Positions 33,901 through 41,634 of a stretch of 64,000 nucleotides of DNA are shown piece after piece. The DNA lies in the NCBI GenBank assembly GCA_045601045.1, contig JAZRZA010000032.1:1-64000 (forward strand), written 5' to 3'. Each line of letters opens with the position of its first letter. Within the stretch, counting starts at the first letter, position 1. The position numbers and the translations under genes are program-made. A model generated the notes under the pieces. The model ran no database searches and was not told where the DNA came from. It saw only the letters and a program-made list of their open reading frames with translations. The DNA comes from UBA1181 sp045601045 (lineage in GTDB: Bacteria; Bacteroidota; Bacteroidia; Bacteroidales; Paludibacteraceae).

Positions 33901-35276
33901 GTAGCGTCACCGCCACCTTCCGCAAGATTCTCGGAGTTCAAAGCATCGATGAAAAGAAGAGTAGGGATAAACACTCCCACCACGCCATTGACGCCACAAT
34001 GCTTACCCTTGTCCCTTCAAGCGCAAGAAGAGAGAAGATGCTTAACCTTTTCTATTTGAAGGAAGAGTTGAAACATTCAGGAATGTCAACCAAACAAGTG
34101 GAAAACGAGTTGAACAAAGAAATCCAAAGTTGTAATGTAGGAGATGTGAGAGACATTGCAACATTCATCGAAGAGAACATTCTCATTAACCATATCAGCA
34201 AAGATCAGACTCTCACGCCGACCTCAAAGAGATTGAGATCAAGAGGAAAGATCGTTCCGTTGAAAGACAATGATGGAAATGTAATTTACGAGATGGAAGG
34301 AGATAATTTCATCTTGGACAAGAACGGTCATAAGATTCCAAAAGCCAAGAGGTGGATCAAAGGAGACACCATCAGAGGACAACTGCATAAGGAGACTTTC
34401 CTTGGAGCGATTACCCAAGCAAAGAGAGAGGGCAACTCAATACTGAGAGACGAAAAAGGCAATGTCATTACCGATGAAAATATTAGATACGTAGTTCGAA
34501 GGGAATTCAGACACAAGAAGACCGATATGGAACCTGGATTCAAGACATGGGAAGAGCTTGAAAATGCTATAGTGAACAAAGATCTTGTGAAGATGATGAA
34601 GTCGCAATTCCCTGAAGGTACGTCATTCAAGGACGCCTTCGCTGAAGGCATCTATATGACCGACCGTCATGGCAATAAAGTGAACAAGATAAGACACGTC
34701 AGATGCTATACAAGCGTCAAAAATCCTTTAGAAATCAAGCCGCAATCGTATAAGTCCGACAAGGAATACAAGAACAGCTATTATGCCGAAGTCGGAGATT
34801 TATATGTAATGTGCCGTTACCAAAGCGAAGACCTAAAGGAGACAAGCATACAGATTTACAGCCTATTCGACATTTCTTGCAATAGGCAAAACGGCTTGGA
34901 TGATATTCCGAACACAATAAGTGGTGCAAAACATAATATACTACATCTAAAACAAGTTCTCAAAACTGGAGACATTATTCTGCTATATAAGGATACAGCT
35001 ATGGAGTTGAGAGACATGGATAACAAAATGCTATCCGAAAGACTTTATGTGATCCGAGGATTCGAAAGATCTGGTAATTTAATAAAACTTGTCAATCATC
35101 TTAATGCCTTAGAAGATAAAGATTTAGGGAAAGGAGAGTCAGTTAAAGATTATAATCAATTGCCGCAAAAAATCAGATGCGGAGTCAAAACGCTAAACTA
35201 TCTCCTTATGGGCGTTGACTTTGAGATAACAGCCAAGGGGATAATATTTAAGAATGAGATATATAAAAAAGAATAA
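30927..35276 (+). CDS. cas9: CRISPR-associated endonuclease Cas9 (type II-C)
   Basis: RNA-guided dual nuclease, 1449 residues, at the large end of the II-C group, as for other Bacteroidetes Cas9 proteins. The layout is RuvC-I ILGIDLGTSSIG (D8), arginine-rich bridge helix about 57-80 (KKRSPRRLFRSRKQ), long REC lobe, RuvC-II IVVETAR (E723), HNH with DIEHTLPRS (H853) and HYNRD (N876), and RuvC-III KHSHHAIDATML (H1019, D1022). A C-terminal PAM-interacting region of about 400 residues follows. All catalytic residues are present, so it should be active. cas1 follows after 8 nt. The locus is more AT-rich than the flanking housekeeping genes. No clear promoter was found. Confidence 0.98.
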   Translation: MAKILGIDLGTSSIGLSLRDTDLGKSLKNQLVYFTSDIFKSGVGKSKSGEYSYAAERTKKRSPRRLFRSRKQRLWATLELLINNNMCPLPIEDLDKWRRYDKKLGLKREYPVNAVKFENWVRLDFNGDGVQDYSSPYQLRADLMERQFDFSNQDNLHKLGRAIYHIAQRRGFRSSKGETISSQESDDIDVSDEMKKSELKASSEITKLMEEKELPTVGCAFAYLENQGVRVRDSQYKAVRSQYKDEIDKIFKFQEGLRDKAELLSQLMSEKKGEGTIFYKKPLKSQKGSVGKCTLEPSKPRCPISHPEFEAFRAWSFINNIQYRKDTSSEWTSLSLENKNELFNDVFLRVKSNFDFVDIRKWIEKNILNDGVKESITLEYSRESKSSTINYRDTTNVSGCPISTKLRNLLGPDWKTFKIQTEEERIDKKTGSVHSISYDVTDIWHICATYDEPEFVEQFATEKLKFDEKKVKQMVGLWGAIPQGYAMLSLKAITNINRFLMQGLIYSHAVLLAKLPDILGDNWAKNEAGLINSIGDLISENRRIKEIFNIVNSLIANYKSLDNDDKQGFKDPTYKLQDYDLQDVENAIQRHYGVQKWNIKSEEEQGEIRDEVTKLYQKFFSSEERDYFKVPKLADMLGDRIHTMMPSVSDKQLKKIYHPSMIEIYPMAKEQRIDGIWMKQLGSPVTGAIKNPMAMRVLHILKNHINSLIRTNMIDEDTKIVVETARDLCDSNTRAAIAAYQKQREDENKEILKILKEYNDKQNNGKSVTDLDVDRARLLLEQCELDELLIKEDYQDDSKFKKLKKEDKKIVERFKKDITKYKLWLEQGGICVYSNKRINIATLFADNMVDIEHTLPRSLSFDDSLSNKTICDSHYNRDVKKNRIPSQLPDYDKILQRIEPWKEKVNDLKEAIAQWKKRAKRATTKDRKDDCIQQYHMYEMELVYWEKKLNSFLVKDVNSGFRNSQLVDTRIITKYAFHYLKTVFSSVDVQKGSVTATFRKILGVQSIDEKKSRDKHSHHAIDATMLTLVPSSARREKMLNLFYLKEELKHSGMSTKQVENELNKEIQSCNVGDVRDIATFIEENILINHISKDQTLTPTSKRLRSRGKIVPLKDNDGNVIYEMEGDNFILDKNGHKIPKAKRWIKGDTIRGQLHKETFLGAITQAKREGNSILRDEKGNVITDENIRYVVRREFRHKKTDMEPGFKTWEELENAIVNKDLVKMMKSQFPEGTSFKDAFAEGIYMTDRHGNKVNKIRHVRCYTSVKNPLEIKPQSYKSDKEYKNSYYAEVGDLYVMCRYQSEDLKETSIQIYSLFDISCNRQNGLDDIPNTISGAKHNILHLKQVLKTGDIILLYKDTAMELRDMDNKMLSERLYVIRGFERSGNLIKLVNHLNALEDKDLGKGESVKDYNQLPQKIRCGVKTLNYLLMGVDFEITAKGIIFKNEIYKKE

Positions 35277-35284
35277 CTTGTTAC

Positions 35285-36223
35285 ATGATCAAACGTACTC
35301 TTTGTTTCAGTAATCCCGCTTATCTCTCACTTAAAAACCATCAGTTGGTAATTAAGCTCCCTGAAGTTGAAAAATCCAACATGACCGAACAATTAAAAGA
35401 GGAAGCGACAGTCACGATTCCTATCGAGGATATTGGTGTTATTGTGCTGGACAACCAACAAATTACCATTACTCAGGGACTTATGGCTCAGTTAATAGAG
35501 AATAACTGTGCCGTAATAACCTGTAACGATAGTCACCTTCCCATAGGCCTTCATTTAACACTGGACGGGAATACTGTGCAAAGTGAGAGATTTCAAGACC
35601 AAATAGATGCGTCCCTTCCGCTAAAAAAGCAATTGTGGCAACAAACTATCCAGCAGAAAATTGCGAACCAAGCAGCAGTTCTATACAATAAACGAAATCT
35701 CCAAGTCGAGAATATGCTTTCATGGGTAGGGAAAGTAAAAAGTGGAGATACAGAGAATCTGGAAGGTAGAGCTGCGGCATTTTATTGGAAAAACATGTTC
35801 CCCAAAGTAGAAGATTTCACAAGAGGTAGAGAAGGAGTACCCCCAAACAATTTACTTAACTACGGATACGCTATACTTCGAGCGATTGTAGCAAGATCAC
35901 TGGTAGCAAGCGGCCTAATGCCAACTCTAGGCATTCATCACCACAATCGGTACAACGCCTACTGCTTGGCGGACGATATAATGGAACCATATCGCCCGTA
36001 TGTAGATGCCTTGGTCATAGATATAACTGAACGAATAGGGTATCTCGAGGAGATAACAAAAGAACACAAGCAACAACTCTTGACCATACCAACCATTGAG
36101 GTATCCCTTAACAACCTGCGAAGTCCCTTAATGGTTGCGGTTTCACAAACTACAGCTTCGTTGTACAAATGTTTCTCAGGGGAGGTGAGGAAAATATTAT
36201 ACCCGGTCATGGAAATGAATTAA
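35285..36223 (+). CDS. cas1: CRISPR-associated endonuclease Cas1
   Basis: Spacer-integration nuclease, 312 residues, of the type II form. The N-terminal beta domain (IKRTLCFSNPAYLSLKNHQL) is followed by the helical catalytic domain. The metal ligands lie in LEGRAAAFYWKNMF (Glu), LMPTLGIHHHNRYNAYCLADDIMEPYRP (His and Asp), and a basic C-terminus. It lies 8 nt after cas9 and 2 nt before cas2, so the three genes form one operon. No csn2 or cas4 is present, which with the Cas9 type defines subtype II-C. Confidence 0.98.
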   Translation: MIKRTLCFSNPAYLSLKNHQLVIKLPEVEKSNMTEQLKEEATVTIPIEDIGVIVLDNQQITITQGLMAQLIENNCAVITCNDSHLPIGLHLTLDGNTVQSERFQDQIDASLPLKKQLWQQTIQQKIANQAAVLYNKRNLQVENMLSWVGKVKSGDTENLEGRAAAFYWKNMFPKVEDFTRGREGVPPNNLLNYGYAILRAIVARSLVASGLMPTLGIHHHNRYNAYCLADDIMEPYRPYVDALVIDITERIGYLEEITKEHKQQLLTIPTIEVSLNNLRSPLMVAVSQTTASLYKCFSGEVRKILYPVMEMN

Positions 36224-36225
36224 CA

Positions 36226-36567
36226 ATGGATCGATTAAGCGAATACAGAATCATGTGGTTATTTGTTTTCTTCGACTTACCCACTGAAACACAGAGCGAT
36301 AGGAAGGCTTACGCAGATTTCAGAAAGAAACTTCAAGGAGACGGGTTCACGATGATGCAGTATTCCGTTTATGTCCGTCACTGCACTTCTTCGGAGAGTG
36401 CAGATGTCCATACCAACAGAGTGAAAGCTATATTGCCTGAAAACGGACAGATCAGTATTCTTCGAATAACCGATAAACAATATGGAAACATACAAAGTTT
36501 TGTTGGCCCGAAGAAAGTTAAATCAACCGAGGAGGTACAAATTCCAATTCAATTATCACTATTCTAG
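36226..36567 (+). CDS. cas2: CRISPR-associated protein Cas2
   Basis: Structural partner of Cas1 in spacer integration. The 113 residues from the ATG at 36226 (MDRLSEYRIMWLFVFFDLPT) follow the cas1 stop by 2 nt; an open frame extends upstream inside cas1 to 36169 but is not needed. The ferredoxin-like fold is typical (LFVFFDLPTETQSDRK; GFTMMQYSVYVRHC; GQISILRITDKQY). The terminator at 36603-36633 follows. Confidence 0.97.
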   Translation: MDRLSEYRIMWLFVFFDLPTETQSDRKAYADFRKKLQGDGFTMMQYSVYVRHCTSSESADVHTNRVKAILPENGQISILRITDKQYGNIQSFVGPKKVKSTEEVQIPIQLSLF

Positions 36568-36602
36568 TATCAGGATAGAAACAGAAAAATATCAGTCATA
36601 AA

Positions 36603-36633
36603 AAAATCACACTTGTTATAAGTGTGATTTTTT
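36603..36633. terminator. Terminator between cas2 and the array
   Basis: AAAATCACACTT (36603-36614) pairs perfectly with AAGTGTGATTTT (36620-36631), with T-runs on both strands. It can end the cas operon from the left and crRNA read-through from the right. Confidence 0.85.
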
Positions 36634-36636
36634 ATT

Positions 36637-36685
36637 TCAAAAACAGCGATCAATTCATTAATAATCAACTAATTACATAAAATCA
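36637..36685. promoter_or_regulatory. Candidate CRISPR leader (adaptation end)
   Basis: A 49-nt AT-rich stretch lies between the terminator and repeat 1. It contains ATTCATTAATAATC, a partial echo of the repeat end ATTCATTAACAGC. It is assigned as the integration-side leader because the opposite end of the array carries the decayed repeat. Confidence 0.4.
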
Positions 36686-39600
36686 GCTGTTAATGAATAC
36701 TCAAAATTACTAAATCGAAAGCAATTCACAACTCCCAAGGTTAAACATTAAAGAATAGGATGGCTGTTAATGAATACTCAAAATTACTAAATCGAAAGCA
36801 ATTCACAACTATTTACAACGCTATGCAACAAAATATGAGGCTGTTAATGAATACTCAAAATTACTAAATCGAAAGCAATTCACAACATCAGACTATCACA
36901 ATCAAACTTAATGAAGCTGTTAATGAATACTCAAAATTACTAAATCGAAAGCAATTCACAACTGCCACGATACTATAAAGAGAAAGTTATCTGCTGTTAA
37001 TGAATACTCAAAATTACTAAATCGAAAGCAATTCACAACGAGTACTATGCGGATGAGAACGTATATGAGCTGTTAATGAATACTCAAAATTACTAAATCG
37101 AAAGCAATTCACAACCAAAAGCAAAAAGCCATAGATGATGTCATGCTGTTAATGAATACTCAAAATTACTAAATCGAAAGCAATTCACAACTTAAGACCA
37201 TTGTTATTCTCAGTCTCGGGGCTGTTAATGAATACTCAAAATTACTAAATCGAAAGCAATTCACAACGATTGGGGTACAGACCAAAGCGGAGATTTGCTG
37301 TTAATGAATACTCAAAATTACTAAATCGAAAGCAATTCACAACCAGAAACAAAAAGCCATAGATGATGTCATCGCTGTTAATGAATACTCAAAATTACTA
37401 AATCGAAAGCAATTCACAACAACTATGATAGAATTGTTTTCAGTAGTTCGGCTGTTAATGAATACTCAAAATTACTAAATCGAAAGCAATTCACAACTTG
37501 CAGTCCAGATGAAACTCGTCTATTCTGCTGTTAATGAATACTCAAAATTACTAAATCGAAAGCAATTCACAACGATGGTTGGTAATGTTGCTGTTCTTCA
37601 TAAGCTGTTAATGAATACACAAAATTACTAAATCGAAAGCAATTCACAACATATAAACAAAAAAGGTGCTTAATAAGCACGCTGTTAATGAATACTCAAA
37701 ATTACTAAATCGAAAGCAATTCACAACCCGCAAGACCTATGCTGGATAAGTATATCCGCTGTTAATGAATACTCAAAATTACTAAATCGAAAGCAATTCA
37801 CAACTCCTTCCGCCGTCACTCCTTCCGCTATGCAGCTGTTAATGAATACTCAAAATTACTAAATCGAAAGCAATTCACAACAACTTGTGTCTAAGTATTA
37901 TACTGTTGGTGCTGTTAATGAATACTCAAAATTACTAAATCGAAAGCAATTCACAACCCACATCTGTTCAAGTTACTAACCCTTTAAGCTGTTAATGAAT
38001 ACTCAAAATTACTAAATCGAAAGCAATTCACAACTTAAAAGAGTGGAGAACCTACGAGCCTGAAGCTGTTAATGAATACTCAAAATTACTAAATCGAAAG
38101 CAATTCACAACGATAAATTTTTAATTCTTTTTCTAACTCGGGCTGTTAATGAATACTCAAAATTACTAAATCGAAAGCAATTCACAACCTTCATCACCGC
38201 TGCCTTCAAAGCCACGCTGCTGTTAATGAATACTCAAAATTACTAAATCGAAAGCAATTCACAACATTATCAACAACATCAAGAAGAAGTTCAGAGCTGT
38301 TAATGAATACTCAAAATTACTAAATCGAAAGCAATTCACAACTATACGAGAATTTCTCTTATATTTGCAACGGCTGTTAATGAATACTCAAAATTACTAA
38401 ATCGAAAGCAATTCACAACTCACCAACACAAATGGAGACAAGCGCATCAGCTGTTAATGAATACTCAAAATTACTAAATCGAAAGCAATTCACAACTACT
38501 TGCATAAAAGGACGCTCCTTGCTCTTGCTGTTAATGAATACTCAAAATTACTAAATCGAAAGCAATTCACAACATATTCAGTTGGAAAACTTATGCAGAT
38601 TGCGCTGTTAATGAATACTCAAAATTACTAAATCGAAAGCAATTCACAACTATAAGAAGATTTTGGATAATGAACTTTCGCTGTTAATGAATACTCAAAA
38701 TTACTAAATCGAAAGCAATTCACAACTGTTCGTCTCCGTCCTGGTCATCCGTAATGGCTGTTAATGAATACTCAAAATTACTAAATCGAAAGCAATTCAC
38801 AACATATTTGCTAAACACGGGCGCAAAGTATTGGCTGTTAATGAATACTCAAAATTACTAAATCGAAAGCAATTCACAACGTCATACTTGATAGTACCAA
38901 CCAAACAATAGCTGTTAATGAATACTCAAAATTACTAAATCGAAAGCAATTCACAACTCCCTTTAATTTTATTTATTATGGCTAGATGCTGTTAATGAAT
39001 ACTCAAAATTACTAAATCGAAAGCAATTCACAACTAGAAATAATTAAAAGACACAAGCAATGAGGCTGTTAATGAATACTCAAAATTACTAAATCGAAAG
39101 CAATTCACAACCACTTGGCAAAGAGGTTTTCCGTCAAATGTGCTGTTAATGAATACTCAAAATTACTAAATCGAAAGCAATTCACAACATGATAGGCTTT
39201 CCGCCAGTAGCGTTCACAGCTGTTAATGAATACTCAAAATTACTAAATCGAAAGCAATTCACAACATTGAGGTACATACGGAGCTCCCTCGCCATGCTGT
39301 TAATGAATACTCAAAATTACTAAATCGAAAGCAATTCACAACATAGTAGGTATATCCAAGCTCCTTGACTGGCTGTTAATGAATACTCAAAATTACTAAA
39401 TCGAAAGCAATTCACAACCTACAGGTACATCTGTAGTGAATCCAGTAAGCTGTTAATGAATACTCAAAATTACTAAATCGAAAGCAATTCACAACAAGTC
39501 CTCTCTCGCCTTTTCTTCGTTAGTGCTGTTAATGAATACTCAAAATTACTAAATCGAAAGCAATTCACAACTACCCTCTCCACGACTTTGCCCGTTTTGT

Positions 39601-39780
39601 CGCTGTTAATGAATACTCAAAATTACTAAATCGAAAGCAATTCACAACTAATGACGTCAAGTGGCTTAATGACAGAGGGCTGTTAATGAATACTCAAAAT
39701 TACTAAATCGAAAGCAATTCACAACCTACATGGAGAACAACAAACTGCAAGACCCACTGTTAATGAATACTCAAAATCAC
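36686..39780 (-). CRISPR. Type II-C CRISPR array, 40 full repeats, 40 spacers
   Basis: The 47-nt repeat reads GTTGTGAATTGCTTTCGATT... TTAACAGC in the crRNA (-) direction. Forty full copies start at 36686 (+ strand) and run to 39725 with period 77 or 76; ten spacers are 29 nt and thirty are 30 nt. A 41st copy (39756-39780) is truncated and mutated. Repeat 13 (37604-37650) has one substitution. The - orientation is chosen because the tracrRNA anti-repeat pairs with the GTTGTG end and because each repeat holds a promoter in that direction (TTG at repeat nt 2-4, N19, TAATTTTG at nt 24-31). Spacers 6 (37116-37144) and 9 (37344-37373) are near copies of each other. Confidence 0.99.
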
Positions 39781-39841
39781 AAACTCCACCCACATCACCC
39801 AAAGTATTTTCTTCACCGCAGCCCGATCCATCTATCGATGC

Positions 39842-40345
39842 CTACTTTTCAAGAAACAATTCCCCACTCTCCCACCTCAGCAACCACTCCTTCCGATCCA
39901 ATCCACCCGCATAGCCCGTCAGCGAGCCATTGGCCCCCACCACACGATGGCAGGGAATAAGAATGGAGATCGGATTATGGCCAACCGCACCACCCACCGC
40001 TTGGGCCGACATTGAAGAGAGGCCTCGTTGGGCGGCCAATTTGCGTCCTAATTCCGAATAGCTCACCCGCTCCCCATAGGGAATCTCGGACAAAAGCGAC
40101 CATACCTGCAACTGGAATTCACTGCCCCGCAGATGGAGCGGAGGCAAACAAGCAGATTTTAAGCCCTTAAAATAATTATCCAGCCATTCTACCGTCTGCG
40201 ACAAGATAGGTCGGGAAACGAACTGAAAAGAGGCTATTTCGGGGTAATATCTCTGTCCTTCAAACCACACACCAACCAATCCCGCCTCATCACAGGCAAG
40301 CAGCATCTCTCCGAGCGGAGAGGCATAACGTTGGGCGTAGATCAT
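39842..40345 (-). CDS. ogt: Methylated-DNA-protein-cysteine methyltransferase
   Basis: Suicide repair protein that takes the alkyl group from O6-alkylguanine. The active site ILIPCHRVVGANGSLTGYAGG has the acceptor Cys, and FQLQVWSLLSEIPYGERVSY is the conserved DNA-binding helix. The frame is open to a GTG at 40390, but the ATG at 40345 (MIYAQRYASPLGEMLLA) gives the usual Ogt N-terminus and 167 residues. It is the last gene of the leftward rimP-nusA-infB run. About 60 nt separate it from the decayed CRISPR repeat, with no clear terminator. Confidence 0.93.
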   Translation of the reverse strand: MIYAQRYASPLGEMLLACDEAGLVGVWFEGQRYYPEIASFQFVSRPILSQTVEWLDNYFKGLKSACLPPLHLRGSEFQLQVWSLLSEIPYGERVSYSELGRKLAAQRGLSSMSAQAVGGAVGHNPISILIPCHRVVGANGSLTGYAGGLDRKEWLLRWESGELFLEK

Positions 40346-40392
40346 CGGCACCGGTAAAAAGAAATCAGCGCCCTTTCGAACGCTGACCACTA

Positions 40393-40992
40393 TTATTTCG
40401 CATAAACACCCTCAATCTCCACGACATATATCGTATGAAGCCCACCACCTGGCTGGTCGTGGTACCAACGGGAGAGCAACTCTTTATCCACAAAAGCAGC
40501 CTCAGTCATCTCCGTCTTGAAGAGTTTCTTGCAATCCAGCACCATACGAGCCTCATCAAAGGTCATCACACCTGAAGCCAACTGCTTAGGAGAGAGCCCC
40601 GCCTCCTTCACCTTATCGCCATCCCTACCGGATTTTGTACCGCAGATCTGCAACGCAGGTTTATAATCCTCCGAAAAGAAGGAGAGAGAAAGACGGTCGT
40701 TTTTCTCGATGAATTCGTGGGTATAACGCTCAGGACGAACAAAAATGAAGGCCACTGGCTTGTTCCACAACCATCCGATTCCACCCCATGAGGCCGTCAT
40801 CGTATTGTAACTTGCGGAGTCTCCCGCCGTAATCAACATCCACTCTTGTCCAATCAATTGGAAAGCATCCTCTTTTCCCAAAAGGGTAATATCCTGCTTT
40901 TTCATCTCTTGATTATTATTTTGCACCTCGGAAGATTGACATCCCATCCAAGCCATACAGAACGCCGCGAAGGCGATAATTTTAAATTTCAT
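40393..40992 (-). CDS. Flavin reductase-like lipoprotein
   Basis: 199 residues. The body follows the flavin reductase/FMN-binding split-barrel family: LITAGDSASYNTMTASWGG is the conserved start of the flavin site, then PVAFIFVRPERYTHEFIEKN and FSLSFF-type strands, with KSGRDGDKVKEAGL. Unusually, it starts with a lipoprotein signal (IIAFAAFCMAWMGC, Cys at about 18) and a polar linker, so it should sit in the periplasm or outer membrane, where a flavin enzyme needs exported or covalently bound FMN. It lies between cvpA and ogt with short gaps. Confidence 0.8.
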   Translation of the reverse strand: MKFKIIAFAAFCMAWMGCQSSEVQNNNQEMKKQDITLLGKEDAFQLIGQEWMLITAGDSASYNTMTASWGGIGWLWNKPVAFIFVRPERYTHEFIEKNDRLSLSFFSEDYKPALQICGTKSGRDGDKVKEAGLSPKQLASGVMTFDEARMVLDCKKLFKTEMTEAAFVDKELLSRWYHDQPGGGLHTIYVVEIEGVYAK

Positions 40993-41013
40993 AGGTAAAA
41001 ACTAATTGCGTGA

Positions 41014-41592
41014 TTAATCTCTGACGCCATCCATCACCACAGCACCAGCGGATGAGGAATCCGGATTCTCCTTTTTATCGCCGAAATCCTTCCAATTCTT
41101 TAAGATATCCCCCATATTAAAGGCAGGCAAGACCGTGTCAGCCACTATCTTGATGGGATAATAGAGCCTTGATTGAGCGAGTGTCTCCTCCGAAAGAATC
41201 TCCACTTTGGAATTAAACATATCAAAGGAACGGACCATCACACTCAACACCAACAATATTTTCAAGAAGGAAAAAATCGCGCCCAATGTTTTGTTCAGCC
41301 ATCCCAACATCACCACATTCAAGAACTTGCTGATCAAGACAGCCAAGAAATGAACGCCCACCAGGGCGAGAATCATAGTCAAAACAAAGGCTACCACAGG
41401 AGAAGTAGCCGTCTGTATGTCAAATGTATCGGCAAACCATCCAGCAATCTCCACCGAATAGTTCTTCGCCATATAAATAGCCACAACGACTCCCACAAAA
41501 CCAGACAATTCGAGAATGAGTCCTTTTTTGGCCCCTTTCACCACGCCATAATAGACGAGGATAACCAATAATATCAGGTCAAGTAATAACAT
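41014..41592 (-). CDS. cvpA: CvpA family membrane protein
   Basis: 192 residues with four transmembrane segments. LDLILLVILVYYGVVKGAKK then GLILELSGFVG is the CvpA start, and FLNVVMLGWLNKTLGAIFSF the third segment. E. coli CvpA affects colicin V production and envelope integrity; the molecular role is not settled. A charged C-terminal tail of about 50 residues is probably disordered. It lies 42 nt after infB in the same direction. Confidence 0.9.
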   Translation of the reverse strand: MLLLDLILLVILVYYGVVKGAKKGLILELSGFVGVVVAIYMAKNYSVEIAGWFADTFDIQTATSPVVAFVLTMILALVGVHFLAVLISKFLNVVMLGWLNKTLGAIFSFLKILLVLSVMVRSFDMFNSKVEILSEETLAQSRLYYPIKIVADTVLPAFNMGDILKNWKDFGDKKENPDSSSAGAVVMDGVRD

Positions 41593-41634
41593 TGCGGAGT
41601 GTTGTGCTTTTTATATAAAAGAGAGGAGAAGAGA

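Noticed and set aside
36568..36685. Conventional single crRNA promoter in the left leader
   Set aside because: The tracrRNA pairs with the opposite orientation of the repeat, so transcription from the left would give the wrong strand.
39730..39960. 76-codon ORF at the right end of the array
   Set aside because: It spans the last spacer, the decayed repeat and the antisense of ogt, with no coding character.
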